From JBOGED01 sp050743625 (GTDB taxonomy: Bacteria; Actinomycetota; Nitriliruptoria; Euzebyales; Egibacteraceae): a DNA stretch of 19,889 nt. The translations under genes were made by a program, and so were the position numbers. Below, piece after piece: positions 6,434-13,815 of this stretch (positions are counted from its first letter, which is position 1; every line of letters begins with the position of its first letter). The stretch is taken from contig JBOGED010000201.1 of assembly GCA_050743625.1 (NCBI GenBank), positions 1 to 19,889 on the forward strand, written 5' to 3'. Under the pieces are notes generated by a model. It made no database searches, was not told where the DNA came from, and saw nothing but the letters and a program-made list of their open reading frames with translations.

Positions 6434-7778
6434 CCTGTTCACCGGTTGGGGGCGCACCGCGCCGACCCGGGCTCGGCGTCACGAGCCGGGTACTCCCGGC
6501 GAGCTCGACGACGTCCTTCAAGCGAGCGGGGTGCGGGGGGTCGTCGCACGCGGGCTGGGGCGCAGCTACGGCGACGCCGCGCAGAATGCGGGTGGCACGG
6601 TGCTGTCGACGGCGCGGCTGGCGTCCGCGCATGACGCTGACCTTGAGAAGGGGATCGTCACCGTGGGCGCGGGGGTCAGCCTTGCCGAGCTGATGCGCCG
6701 TTACCTCCCCCATGGTTGGTTTCCCGCCGTGACGCCCGGTACCCGGCACGTCACGGTGGGCGGGGCGATCGCCGCCGACATCCACGGCAAGAACCACCAT
6801 GTCGACGGCAGCTTCGGCCAGCACGTTCCTTCGCTCGTCCTGCGGGCGCCTTCCGACCGGCTGGTCCTGGACAGCGGGTCCGAGGCGTTCTGGGCGACGG
6901 CAGGGGGGATGGGCCTGACCGGCATCGTCGAGCAGGCCACCCTTCAGCTCATTCCCGTCGAGACCGCGCTCATGCGGGTGGATACGGAGCGCGCGCGTGA
7001 CCTCGACGACCTGCTCGACCGCATGGAGACCGGTGACGCGAGCTACCGGTACTCGGTCGCGTGGATCGACTGCCTCGCGCGCGGACCCGCGCTCGGGCGC
7101 GCCGTGCTGACCCGCGGCGATCACGCCAGGCTCGACGAGCTAAAGGTCTCCGACCGCCCAAACGCGCTCGCGTTCGACCCGCGGGCTCGACTGAAGGCGC
7201 CGCCGGGGGCATTCATCCCCTCGGGAGTCGTGAACCCTTGGACCGTCCGCGCGTTCAACGAGGCGTGGTTCCGCAAGGCTCCGAAGTCCGAACGGGGACG
7301 GCTTGAGTCGCTCACCGCGTTCTTTCACCCGCTCGACCTGGTCCAGGACTGGAACCGGCTCTACGGCGCGGGGGGATTTCTGCAGTACCAGTTCGTGGTC
7401 CCCTTCGGCGCGGAGGATACCCTGCGCGCCGCGGTCGAGCGCCTCGCGTACACAGGCGCCGCGTCCTTCCTGGCCGTGCTCAAGCGGTTCGGGGAGTCGA
7501 ACCCCGGCCCTCTCTCGTTCCCGATGCCGGGTTGGACGCTCGCGCTCGACATACCGGTGGGGCCGCCCAAGCTGGGCGAGCTGCTCGACGGGCTCGACGA
7601 GCTCGTCGCCGGAGCGGGGGGACGCGTCTACCTCGCGAAGGACTCCCGGCTCCGCCCCGAGCTGCTGCCGGTGATGTACCCGCGCCTGGGCGAGTGGCGC
7701 GCGCTCGCTGACCGCCTCGACCCGGGGGGCGTCCTCCAGTCCGACCTCAGCCGCCGCCTGCGGCTTCGTACTCCTTAG
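6423..7778 (+). CDS. dprE1: Decaprenylphosphoryl-beta-D-ribose 2'-oxidase (DprE1-like FAD oxidoreductase)
   Basis: FAD-dependent oxidase of 451 residues that with DprE2 epimerises decaprenylphosphoryl-ribose to the arabinose form. The N-terminal FAD domain shows GLGRSYGDAAQN, then PAVTPGTRHVTVGGAIAADI and HGKNHHVDGSFG, the core of the DprE1 family. The C-terminal substrate domain ends in YLAKDSRLRPELL and LDPGGVLQSDLSRRL, as in the mycobacterial enzyme; the Lys of AKDSR corresponds to the conserved active-site Lys. At the place of the Cys that benzothiazinone drugs modify in the tuberculosis enzyme (GWNICVDFP), this protein has Ala374 in GWTLALDIP. The ATG at 6423 lies inside the end of ubiA, with little ribosome site, so translation is probably coupled. 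A general D-arabinono-1,4-lactone-type oxidase would be the alternative, but operon context favours DprE1. Confidence 0.92.
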   Translation: MAADLFTGWGRTAPTRARRHEPGTPGELDDVLQASGVRGVVARGLGRSYGDAAQNAGGTVLSTARLASAHDADLEKGIVTVGAGVSLAELMRRYLPHGWFPAVTPGTRHVTVGGAIAADIHGKNHHVDGSFGQHVPSLVLRAPSDRLVLDSGSEAFWATAGGMGLTGIVEQATLQLIPVETALMRVDTERARDLDDLLDRMETGDASYRYSVAWIDCLARGPALGRAVLTRGDHARLDELKVSDRPNALAFDPRARLKAPPGAFIPSGVVNPWTVRAFNEAWFRKAPKSERGRLESLTAFFHPLDLVQDWNRLYGAGGFLQYQFVVPFGAEDTLRAAVERLAYTGAASFLAVLKRFGESNPGPLSFPMPGWTLALDIPVGPPKLGELLDGLDELVAGAGGRVYLAKDSRLRPELLPVMYPRLGEWRALADRLDPGGVLQSDLSRRLRLRTP

Positions 7779-7790
7779 GAGCGTTGACCC

Positions 7791-8552
7791 GTGGAAGATG
7801 CACTCGGCGCCGTCCAGTCGATCCTGGCCTTGGGCGGCACCTCCGATATCGCCGTCGCGACCGTGCGCCGCTTGGCGGGCCGCCGCGGCGCGCACGTCGT
7901 CCTGGCCGGACGGCACGTCGACAAGATGGAAGCGGTGGCGCGGCAGCTCAAGGCCGCGGGCGCTGGCCAAGTGGAGGCGGTGGCGTTCGACGCGTTGGAC
8001 ACCGGGATGCATGACGCCTTCGTCAAGGAGGCGTGGGAGCGCCTCGGCGACGTCGATCTTGTGCTTGTCGCGTTCGGCGTTCTCGGCGATCAGGAGCTTG
8101 CCGAGCGCGACGCCGCCGAGGCGGTGCGCGTCGCGCAGACGAACTACGTCGGCGCGGTGTCCGTGCTCGTCCCGATCGCGCGGCGGCTGCGCGCTCAGGG
8201 GCATGGCACGCTCGCCGTGCTCTCGTCTGTCGCCGCGGTGCGGGCGCGCCGCGCAAACTTCGTCTACGGCTCCTCGAAGGCGGGGCTCGACGCGTTCGCG
8301 CAAGGGCTGGGCGACAGCCTGATCGGCAGTGGCGCACGCGTGCTGATTGTCCGCCCCGGGTTCGTGCGGACGAAGATGACCGCCGGCAAGGATCCCGCGC
8401 CGTTCTCGACGACGCCTGAGGCCGTGGCCGAGGCGATCGAAGCCGGGTTGCGCAGCCGCGCCGAGACGGTCTGGGTCCCATCCGTCCTGAGATGGGTGAT
8501 GAGCGTGCTCCGCCACCTGCCGAGGCCGATCTTCCGGCGGCTCAGGGGCTGA
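7791..8552 (+). CDS. dprE2: Decaprenylphosphoryl-2-keto-beta-D-erythro-pentose reductase (DprE2-like SDR)
   Basis: Short-chain dehydrogenase of 253 residues, the reducing partner of DprE1 and the last step to decaprenyl-phosphoryl-arabinose. The nucleotide-binding turn is LGGTSDIA (14-21), the DprE2 form of the SDR glycine motif. Asn118 (TNYVGAV), Ser145/Ser146 (VLSSVAAV), Tyr159 and Lys163 (YGSSK) complete the SDR catalytic set, and RPGFVRTKMT (188-197) is typical of the subfamily. The C-terminus is basic and hydrophobic (LRWVMSVLRHLPRPIFRRLR), which could hold it at the membrane. GTG at 7791 follows AGGAG (7777-7781) by nine bases, and this ribosome site overlaps the dprE1 stop. Placement directly after dprE1 gives high confidence over a generic SDR. 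Confidence 0.93.
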   Translation: MEDALGAVQSILALGGTSDIAVATVRRLAGRRGAHVVLAGRHVDKMEAVARQLKAAGAGQVEAVAFDALDTGMHDAFVKEAWERLGDVDLVLVAFGVLGDQELAERDAAEAVRVAQTNYVGAVSVLVPIARRLRAQGHGTLAVLSSVAAVRARRANFVYGSSKAGLDAFAQGLGDSLIGSGARVLIVRPGFVRTKMTAGKDPAPFSTTPEAVAEAIEAGLRSRAETVWVPSVLRWVMSVLRHLPRPIFRRLRG

Positions 8553-8554
8553 CG

Positions 8555-8803
8555 ATGCGTCGGCGTGCCCTGCTCGCGATCGGCCTCGCGGCGCTGGTGG
8601 CCACCGCCTGTGCCCGCGGCGAGGCACAGGAGATCGTCTGCGACCCCTCCTACCCGGACACCTGCATCTTCCCGCCGCCCCCGGACCTGGGCTGCAAGGA
8701 CATCCGGCACCGCGAGTTCAAGGTGCTCCCACCCGACTCCCAATATTTCGACCGCAACCGCGACGGCCTGGGCTGCACGAGGGCCGATATGAGGCTCGAG
8801 TAA
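8555..8803 (+). CDS. Small excalibur-type lipoprotein
   Basis: Exported protein of 82 residues. A basic and hydrophobic signal ends in VATAC with Cys19 as the likely lipidated residue (Ala at -3 is slightly atypical). The mature part has CDPSYPDTC (29-37), a proline run, four cysteines in all (29, 37, 47, 74), and DRNRDGLGC (66-74), the calcium-loop-like motif of the excalibur family of extracellular proteins. Known members are often fused to or near secreted nucleases or envelope proteins; this one stands alone. ATG at 8555 is two bases after the dprE2 stop, so it is the last gene of the operon. The function is unknown; calcium binding at the cell surface is the family expectation. Two of the usual acidic positions in the loop are Asn or Arg here, so metal binding could be weak. 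Confidence 0.8.
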   Translation: MRRRALLAIGLAALVATACARGEAQEIVCDPSYPDTCIFPPPPDLGCKDIRHREFKVLPPDSQYFDRNRDGLGCTRADMRLE

Positions 8804-8823
8804 GGGTGCGGGACGGCGCATCG

Positions 8824-8869
8824 TGCAGAGTTCTGCCGGTATGTCGGCATAACTCTGCACAGTGCAGGA
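8824..8869 (+). repeat. Hairpin repeat, copy A
   Basis: Arms 8824-8838 and 8845-8859 (15 bases each, one mismatch) around a six-base loop, followed by a tail giving a second dyad CTGCAC-A-GTGCAG at 8855-8867. It lies between two convergent genes, 20 bases after the excalibur stop and 32 bases from the DUF4399 stop, a natural place for a two-way terminator or a RNA-end protecting hairpin. The right arm plus tail (8845-8867) is identical, over 23 bases, with copy C. Confidence 0.85.
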
Positions 8870-8901
8870 AAATGCCGGTGGCGGCGGAGGCACCCCGCGT
8901 G

Positions 8902-9285
8902 CTATTGCACGGTGACGGTGATCTGCTGCTGCAGGTCCAAGGCGGTATGAGCGCCGTCGCCGGCCTGCAGGCACAGGGTGTGCTCACCGGGGGGCAAGTC
9001 CAGCTCGGTCGAGGTCTGGGCCCTGCCGAAGTGCAGGTGATCCTCGTCGGAGGGGATCGTCTGACCGGGCGTGACGCAGGGGGTGTCGACCATGATGTGG
9101 AAGTGGCCGGCGCCCTCGCGCACCTCGAGCGCGGGCTCGATCTGGAGACCGGTGGCCGCCATCTCCACATGCACGGGGCTCGAGACGGTCGCACCGTCCG
9201 CGGGCTCGACGAACGACACCGAGCGGGACGGGCCCCCGCACGCCGCGAGCATCAGCGCCACCCCGAGGAACGACAGAACTTTCAT
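8902..9285 (-). CDS. DUF4399-domain lipoprotein
   Basis: Exported protein of 127 residues. The signal MKVLSFLGVALMLAAC ends in a standard lipobox with Cys16 as the lipid anchor. The mature domain matches DUF4399: GAGHFHIMVDTP (58-69), PSDEDHLHFGRAQT (78-91) and LPPGEHTLCLQAGDGAH (97-113), a His-rich beta fold. The role is not known; the repeated histidines suggest metal binding but this is not established. ATG at 9285 is chosen because AGGAGG (9295-9300 in reverse) is nine bases upstream; the frame is open to 9330 but would then bury the signal. It faces away from the sugar dehydrogenase gene, and the 84-base gap must hold both promoters. Confidence 0.87.
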   Translation of the reverse strand: MKVLSFLGVALMLAACGGPSRSVSFVEPADGATVSSPVHVEMAATGLQIEPALEVREGAGHFHIMVDTPCVTPGQTIPSDEDHLHFGRAQTSTELDLPPGEHTLCLQAGDGAHTALDLQQQITVTVQ

Positions 9286-9369
9286 GTGAAGAAGCCTCCT
9301 TGTATGCCCGCACCCACGAACAAGTAACAAGCTTACAACTTCAGTGTCTGGAATAGGTTAAGGAGTGAT

Positions 9370-10512
9370 GTGCGCCCGAAATATCTGATCGTTGCGTTGG
9401 CCGTGACGACGATATGCGCAGCCTGCGTCGGGGACGAGGCCTCACGCACCGCTCCCGAGTTCCCGCGGCCGCTGGAGACCACCGACAGCCCGACCTCGCC
9501 GGCCGCCGCCACCCAGGAGGAAGCGGGCTCGCCGGTCCCGATCGAGTTGACGGTGGTGGCATCGAACCTAGAGGCGCCATGGGGAGCGGCGTTCACCTCG
9601 GATGGGCGGGCGTTCGTGGCGGAGCGGGACACCGGCCGGATCCTGGAGCTTGTGGACGGCGAGGCGGTCGAGGTCCAGCGGCTCGACGTGAACGCGTCCG
9701 GAGAGGCCGGGCTGCTCGGCTTGGCCGCCTCCCCCGAGTGGGAGACGGACGGCCTGCTCTACGCGTATTTCACCAGCCTCCAAGGCGACAACCGCATCGT
9801 CCGGTTCCGCCTTGGCGAGGCCCCCGAGCCCATTCTCACCGGCATCCCGGCCTCGAGCATCCACGACGGTGGGCGCCTGGCGTTCGGCCCTGACGGGATG
9901 CTCTACGCCACGACCGGCGACGCCACCCAGGCGGAACAGGCCCAAGACCCTACGACCCTGAACGGCAAGATCCTCCGCATGACACCCGACGGCCGACCCG
10001 CCCCCGGCAATCCCTTCCGCTCCTCGGTCGTGTACTCCTACGGTCACCGCAACGTCCAAGGGCTTGCCTGGTCGGCGGACGGGACCTTGTACGCCACCGA
10101 GTTCGGCCCCGGAGAGCACGACGAGGTGAACCGGATCCGGGCCGGTGGCAACTACGGGTGGCCGGTGGTCAGCGGTGACGCCGATCAATCCGGCTTCATC
10201 GATCCTGAGGCCGTCGCCTCGCCCGCTCAAGCCTCGTGGAGCGGCGCCGCCATACTCGTCAAGGGCGCGATCCCCCAGTGGGAGGGAAACCTCTTCGCCG
10301 CGGCGCTGCGGGGCCAGCGGCTCTACCGGTTCGTGCTCGGCGCTGACGGCGGCATCGCCGAGGTGGAGGAGCTCCTCGTCGGTGAGGTCGGCCGCCTCCG
10401 GACCGTGACCCAAGCGCCCGACGGTTCGCTGTGGCTGCTCACGAACAACCGCGACGGCCGAGGCCGCCCCAACGACGGCGACGACCGCGTGCTCCGCATC
10501 GGCCCTGCCTAG
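9370..10512 (+). CDS. PQQ-dependent sugar dehydrogenase-like lipoprotein (GSDH family)
   Basis: Six-bladed beta-propeller of the soluble glucose/sorbosone dehydrogenase family, 380 residues. N-terminal signal with likely lipidated Cys19 (Cys at -3 makes the lipobox weak), then a low-complexity Pro/Thr/Ser linker (about 28-55). Propeller signatures: LEAPWGAAFTSDGRAFVAER (67-86), SSIHDGGRLAFGPDGMLYAT (162-181) with His165, SYGHRNVQGLAW (223-234) with Arg227, and EFGPGEHDEVNRI plus GGNYGWPVV (244-267). These are the residues used for PQQ and calcium in known members. GTG at 9370 is preceded by AAGGAG (9360-9365). No pqq synthesis genes are in the window, so cofactor use is unproven; many actinobacterial homologues have unknown substrates. 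Confidence 0.87.
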   Translation: MRPKYLIVALAVTTICAACVGDEASRTAPEFPRPLETTDSPTSPAAATQEEAGSPVPIELTVVASNLEAPWGAAFTSDGRAFVAERDTGRILELVDGEAVEVQRLDVNASGEAGLLGLAASPEWETDGLLYAYFTSLQGDNRIVRFRLGEAPEPILTGIPASSIHDGGRLAFGPDGMLYATTGDATQAEQAQDPTTLNGKILRMTPDGRPAPGNPFRSSVVYSYGHRNVQGLAWSADGTLYATEFGPGEHDEVNRIRAGGNYGWPVVSGDADQSGFIDPEAVASPAQASWSGAAILVKGAIPQWEGNLFAAALRGQRLYRFVLGADGGIAEVEELLVGEVGRLRTVTQAPDGSLWLLTNNRDGRGRPNDGDDRVLRIGPA

Positions 10513-10533
10513 CGCCTGAGAACAGGCGCGGGC

Positions 10534-10539
10534 TAGAGT
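10534..10539 (+). promoter_or_regulatory. Leaderless-type -10 box of serC
   Basis: TAGAGT at 10534-10539 ends six bases before the ATG at 10546, the spacing of leaderless actinobacterial transcripts, and there is no ribosome site between. The -35 region is weak. This suggests that serC mRNA starts at or next to its start codon. Confidence 0.5.
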
Positions 10540-10545
10540 GTTGCG

Positions 10546-11664
10546 ATGCCAAGTATCACGATCCCTGTCTCGCTGTTGCCCGCCGACGGTCGGTTCGGGT
10601 CCGGGCCGTCGAAGGTCCGCCAGGAAGGGATGCGGCGCTTGGGCGTCGCCGCGGGATCGTTGCTCGGGACCAGCCACCGGCAGGCTGGGGTAACGGCTCA
10701 GGTCCGTAGGGTTCGGGAGGGAATGCGCGAGTTCTTCTCGCTGCCAGACGGTTACGAGGTCGTGCTGGGCAACGGGGGAGCGGCGCTGTTCTGGGACGCC
10801 GCCGCCCACTGCCTCGTCAGCCGGCGCAGCGCGCATGCGGTCTTCGGCGAGTTCTCCGCGAAGTTCGCGCAGGCGGTCCAAGCGGCGCCCTTCCTCGACG
10901 ACCCGGTGATCGCCGAGTCCTCGCCAGGCAGCCATCCGGTGGTGCGAGCCGAGGCGGGCGTCGACCTCTACGCGTTGACGCACTGCGAGACCTCGACCGG
11001 TGTCGTGATGCCGATCCGGCGGCCAAGCGCCGACGGAATTGTCGCGGTCGACGCGACCAGCGCCGCGGGCGGCGTCGAGTTCGACGTTACCGAAGCTGAC
11101 GCCTATTTCTTTTCACCCCAGAAGTGCTTCGGCAGCGAGGGTGGGCTGTTCGTGGCCTTGATGTCGCCCGCGGCCATCGAGCGCGTCGAGGCGGTCCGCG
11201 CGACCGGCCGGTACATCCCGAGCATGCTCGACTTGGGTCTCGCGCTGCGGAGCTCGGCCGCGGACCAGACGTACAACACCCCGTCGATCTCGACGCTGTT
11301 CCTGATGGGCGAGCAGCTCGACTGGCTCAACGAGAAAGGTGGGTTCGCGGCCGCGGTCAAGGATTGCGCCGTGAAGTCGACCATCCTCTACGACTGGGCC
11401 CAAGCCCGGCCGTGGGCGGCGCCGTTCGTCGCCGATCCGTCGATGCGAAGCCCGGTCGTCTGCACGATCGACCTTGATCCCTCGATCCCCGCGGGCGACG
11501 TGACCGCCACCTTACGGGGCAACGGGATCGTCGACACCGAGGCGTACCGCAAGCTCGGGCGCAACCAGCTGCGCATCGCCACGTTCCCGGCGATCGCACC
11601 CGCCGACGTCGAGCGCCTCACCACCTCGATCGACTACGTCGTCGCGGCGCTCGGTGCTCCTTGA
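10546..11664 (+). CDS. serC: Phosphoserine aminotransferase (mycobacterial-type SerC)
   Basis: PLP enzyme of 372 residues converting 3-phosphohydroxypyruvate and glutamate to phosphoserine, the second step of serine synthesis. The start of the fold has RFGSGPSKVR (16-25) and GTSHRQ (41-46), a phosphate-binding region; ALTHCETSTGV (147-157 region) and VDATSAAGGVEFD follow, and the PLP-lysine is Lys193 in FFSPQKCFGSEGG. The form with a short tail and LLPADGRFGSGPSK is the actinobacterial subgroup. The ATG at 10546 is preceded by a leaderless-type -10 box. It converges on a minus-strand operon that includes a SerA-like dehydrogenase, so the two may share the serine pathway; alternatively SerC-like enzymes can transaminate related phospho- or phosphono-oxoacids. 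Its last 153 bases are overlapped in antisense by the ATP-grasp frame. Confidence 0.94.
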   Translation: MPSITIPVSLLPADGRFGSGPSKVRQEGMRRLGVAAGSLLGTSHRQAGVTAQVRRVREGMREFFSLPDGYEVVLGNGGAALFWDAAAHCLVSRRSAHAVFGEFSAKFAQAVQAAPFLDDPVIAESSPGSHPVVRAEAGVDLYALTHCETSTGVVMPIRRPSADGIVAVDATSAAGGVEFDVTEADAYFFSPQKCFGSEGGLFVALMSPAAIERVEAVRATGRYIPSMLDLGLALRSSAADQTYNTPSISTLFLMGEQLDWLNEKGGFAAAVKDCAVKSTILYDWAQARPWAAPFVADPSMRSPVVCTIDLDPSIPAGDVTATLRGNGIVDTEAYRKLGRNQLRIATFPAIAPADVERLTTSIDYVVAALGAP

Positions 11665-12900
11665 CCAAAGCGCCCGTTTCCGTAGTGGCCTCCATAGGTT
11701 GAGGACGAAGGGAATACCGTCGCGCCGCTTCCACACGGCGTCGACCTTCGGCCCTGAGACCGACTGGAGATACTCGCGGGCAGAAAGGTTGCCACGCCGC
11801 CAGTGGTACGCCGCCGCTTGGAGGTCGTGGCGGAGGTACACCCACTTCGCGTGGCCGTAGGTCTGCGAGCGGGCCTCTGGCAACGGCGCGCCGAGCGCAT
11901 CGCAATAGGCGGTCATGAGCAGCTCGACACCGCCGGCCTCGGCGATCGCCGAGCGGCCGGTCGGGCGCCCGACGTTCGGCTCAATGATGTAGTGGCGGCC
12001 CGTGCGCTCGTCGCGCTTCATCTCCAGGTAGGCCAGGCCATGGAAGCCCGCGCCCTGGAAGAGGCGCACGGTCTCGTCGAGCACCACGTCGTTGCGGACC
12101 TCTTCGCCCAGGCAACTCGTACCGGTCTCAGGCGGCCACTGGCGCAGCTTGCGCGCGACGAACGTGGCGAGCGCCCGCCCGTCGGCGTCGAAGTACGCGT
12201 TGCAGGAGTAGAGGCAATCCTCGCCACCGACGACCCACTCCATCGCGACGAGCTCGTCGGTCCATCCCGCGCAGCGGTCGTACTGCGCGAGCAGCTCGGC
12301 GGCATCCGCCACCTTGAACGCCTTCGCGCCGGCGAGTCGTAGCCAACGCCCGGTCTTCACCGCGGGTTTGAGCGCGACGGGGAAGGTCAGCTCGGTCGCC
12401 GCTCGCTCGGCGTCCGCGCGATTGCGCAGGCAGATCGTGCGAGGGATCGGCAGGCCATGCGTGGTCGCGTACTCGGAGAACGCGCGCTTGTCCATGAGCC
12501 GCTTGACGATGTGGTCATCGGGGAGCAGCAAGCGGTACCGCCCGTCCAACCAGTCCCGGCCAGCGGAGAGCGTCGCGACGGCGGCGTCCGTGCAGGGGAA
12601 CAGCACGGCGGGACGGCCTGGCATCAGGCCGCCCGCGAGCTCGGCGAGGGCGGCCAGCAACGCTCCTCCGGAGGTCGGCGAGACGATCACCCGGCCCACC
12701 GCACGGCTCCGGCAGGCGAAGTGCGTGCGCTCGCATGCGATACCGATGACCGGCACGCCGCGCGAGGCCAGGATCCGCGCGGTCTGCAACCCCGTGATGC
12801 AGTCGAGGCCGATCACGACGGCGGGAGCTGCCTCTCCGGTGCGAGGGACACCGAGCGCTTGCGCCTCGGTGGTGACTGGTCTATCGCGGAGATCGGTCAT
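11512..12900 (-). CDS. ATP-grasp carboxylate-amine ligase-like protein
   Basis: ATP-grasp enzyme of 462 residues as an open frame. Such enzymes make an acyl-phosphate from a carboxylate and join it to an amine or similar nucleophile. N-terminal Rossmann-like domain begins AVVIGLDCITGLQTARILAS (27-46); the ATP-grasp core has FPVALKP (173-179) with its ATP-binding Lys and the metal site YIIEPNVGRPTGRS (304-317). It resembles ligases common in cell-surface and natural-product clusters, but substrate cannot be told. The ATG overlaps the stop of the PEP mutase-like gene (ATGA at 12897-12900), so the two are coupled. From residue 413 on, the frame runs antisense through the end of serC for 50 residues, codon against codon, until a TTA codon of serC supplies the stop. 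That tail has no family look; the functional protein probably ends near residue 412. Confidence 0.85.
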   Translation of the reverse strand: MTDLRDRPVTTEAQALGVPRTGEAAPAVVIGLDCITGLQTARILASRGVPVIGIACERTHFACRSRAVGRVIVSPTSGGALLAALAELAGGLMPGRPAVLFPCTDAAVATLSAGRDWLDGRYRLLLPDDHIVKRLMDKRAFSEYATTHGLPIPRTICLRNRADAERAATELTFPVALKPAVKTGRWLRLAGAKAFKVADAAELLAQYDRCAGWTDELVAMEWVVGGEDCLYSCNAYFDADGRALATFVARKLRQWPPETGTSCLGEEVRNDVVLDETVRLFQGAGFHGLAYLEMKRDERTGRHYIIEPNVGRPTGRSAIAEAGGVELLMTAYCDALGAPLPEARSQTYGHAKWVYLRHDLQAAAYHWRRGNLSAREYLQSVSGPKVDAVWKRRDGIPFVLNLWRPLRKRALWSRSTERRDDVVDRGGEALDVGGCDRRERGDAQLVAPELAVRLGVDDPVAP

Positions 12901-13811
12901 CGGGCCGTCACCGTGATCCGCTCTTCGGCCTCGATGACCTCTGTCGTGCCGACCAGGTCGAAGATGTGGTCGACCGAGGCGATCGATCCCTCGACCGACG
13001 CGGCGTTGCCGTGCTCACGCATCGTCCGAAGGGTCTCCTCCATGGCCCGCACGGCCGCCCGCATCGGCTGGTTCGCCAGGATGATCATGTTGAACCCCTT
13101 CGCCGCCAGCTGCGCCGCGGTGAACGTCGGGTAGCTCGTGGGCACAGCGACCAGGGGAACCAGGTAGGTGCCGCTCCAGCCTGACAGGAAGTCGTCGATC
13201 TCGGCGAGGGTCTCGTCCCTCGAATGGATCAGGATCGCGTCCGCACCCGCCCGGACGTAGGCGTCCGCGCGCTCCCACGCGTCGGCCAGGCCGTACCCAG
13301 CGATCAGCGACTCGATCCGAGCGATGATCACAAAGGCCTCGCCGGACTGCGCTCGCTTACCGGCACGGATGCGGCGGGCCTGCTCGTCGACCGGGATCAA
13401 CTCGCGGCGGGTCTCGCCGCGGTACAGGCTGTTGCGCTTGGGGAAGGCGTTGTCCTCGATCGAGATGCCCGCGATCCCCGCCCGCTCGTACTCGACGACG
13501 GTGCGCACGACATTCGAGAACCCGCCAAAGCCGTTGTCGCAGTCGGCGATCACGGGCAGCTCGGTTGCCGCGTCGATGCGGCGGGCGGCATCGAGCGCCT
13601 CGGTCATCGAGATGAGGTTGAGGTCGGGCAGCGCGTACGCCATCGCCGAGACGCCGAGCCCGCTGACCCAGACGGCGTCGAAGCCGTACCGCTCGATGAG
13701 CTTGGCGGTGAGTGCATTGTGGGCGCCGACGGTGACGACCGGAGCCATCGACCGCAGTCCGGCCCGTAGGCGCAGGCGCTTCTCGTCCGCGCAGGGAGGG
13801 CGAAGGTGCAT
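12897..13811 (-). CDS. PEP mutase-like protein (isocitrate lyase superfamily)
   Basis: TIM-barrel enzyme of 304 residues, closest in pattern to phosphoenolpyruvate mutase and phosphonopyruvate hydrolase. Matches include GAHNALTAKLIERYGFDAVW (29-48), ADCDNGFGG (89-97) with metal-binding Asp90 and Asp92, ARIESLIAGYG (164-174), AGADAILIHS (188-197), and VPTSYP near the end. The gating loop reads EDNAFPKRNS (119-128): the Lys and Asn-Ser of the PEP mutase loop are kept (Lys125, Asn127), but the first Lys of the EDK signature is Asn121. It lacks the KKCG motif of isocitrate or methylisocitrate lyase. ATG at 13811 is preceded by AGGGAGA (13821-13827 in reverse), nine bases away; the frame is open to 14024 but that part runs antisense within the upstream gene. 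It starts four bases after the dehydrogenase stop and overlaps the ATP-grasp start. Reaction not certain: PEP to phosphonopyruvate, its reverse hydrolysis, or another C-C or C-P bond change. Confidence 0.87.
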   Translation of the reverse strand: MHLRPPCADEKRLRLRAGLRSMAPVVTVGAHNALTAKLIERYGFDAVWVSGLGVSAMAYALPDLNLISMTEALDAARRIDAATELPVIADCDNGFGGFSNVVRTVVEYERAGIAGISIEDNAFPKRNSLYRGETRRELIPVDEQARRIRAGKRAQSGEAFVIIARIESLIAGYGLADAWERADAYVRAGADAILIHSRDETLAEIDDFLSGWSGTYLVPLVAVPTSYPTFTAAQLAAKGFNMIILANQPMRAAVRAMEETLRTMREHGNAASVEGSIASVDHIFDLVGTTEVIEAEERITVTAR

Positions 13812-13815
13812 GACG

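Noticed and set aside
7140..8627. 495-codon open frame on the minus strand
   Set aside because: It is antisense to dprE1 and dprE2, has Arg/His-rich composition and no family motif; such frames are expected in GC-rich genes.
9568..10983. 471-codon open frame on the minus strand
   Set aside because: Antisense to the sugar dehydrogenase and serC, with no start signal or domain.
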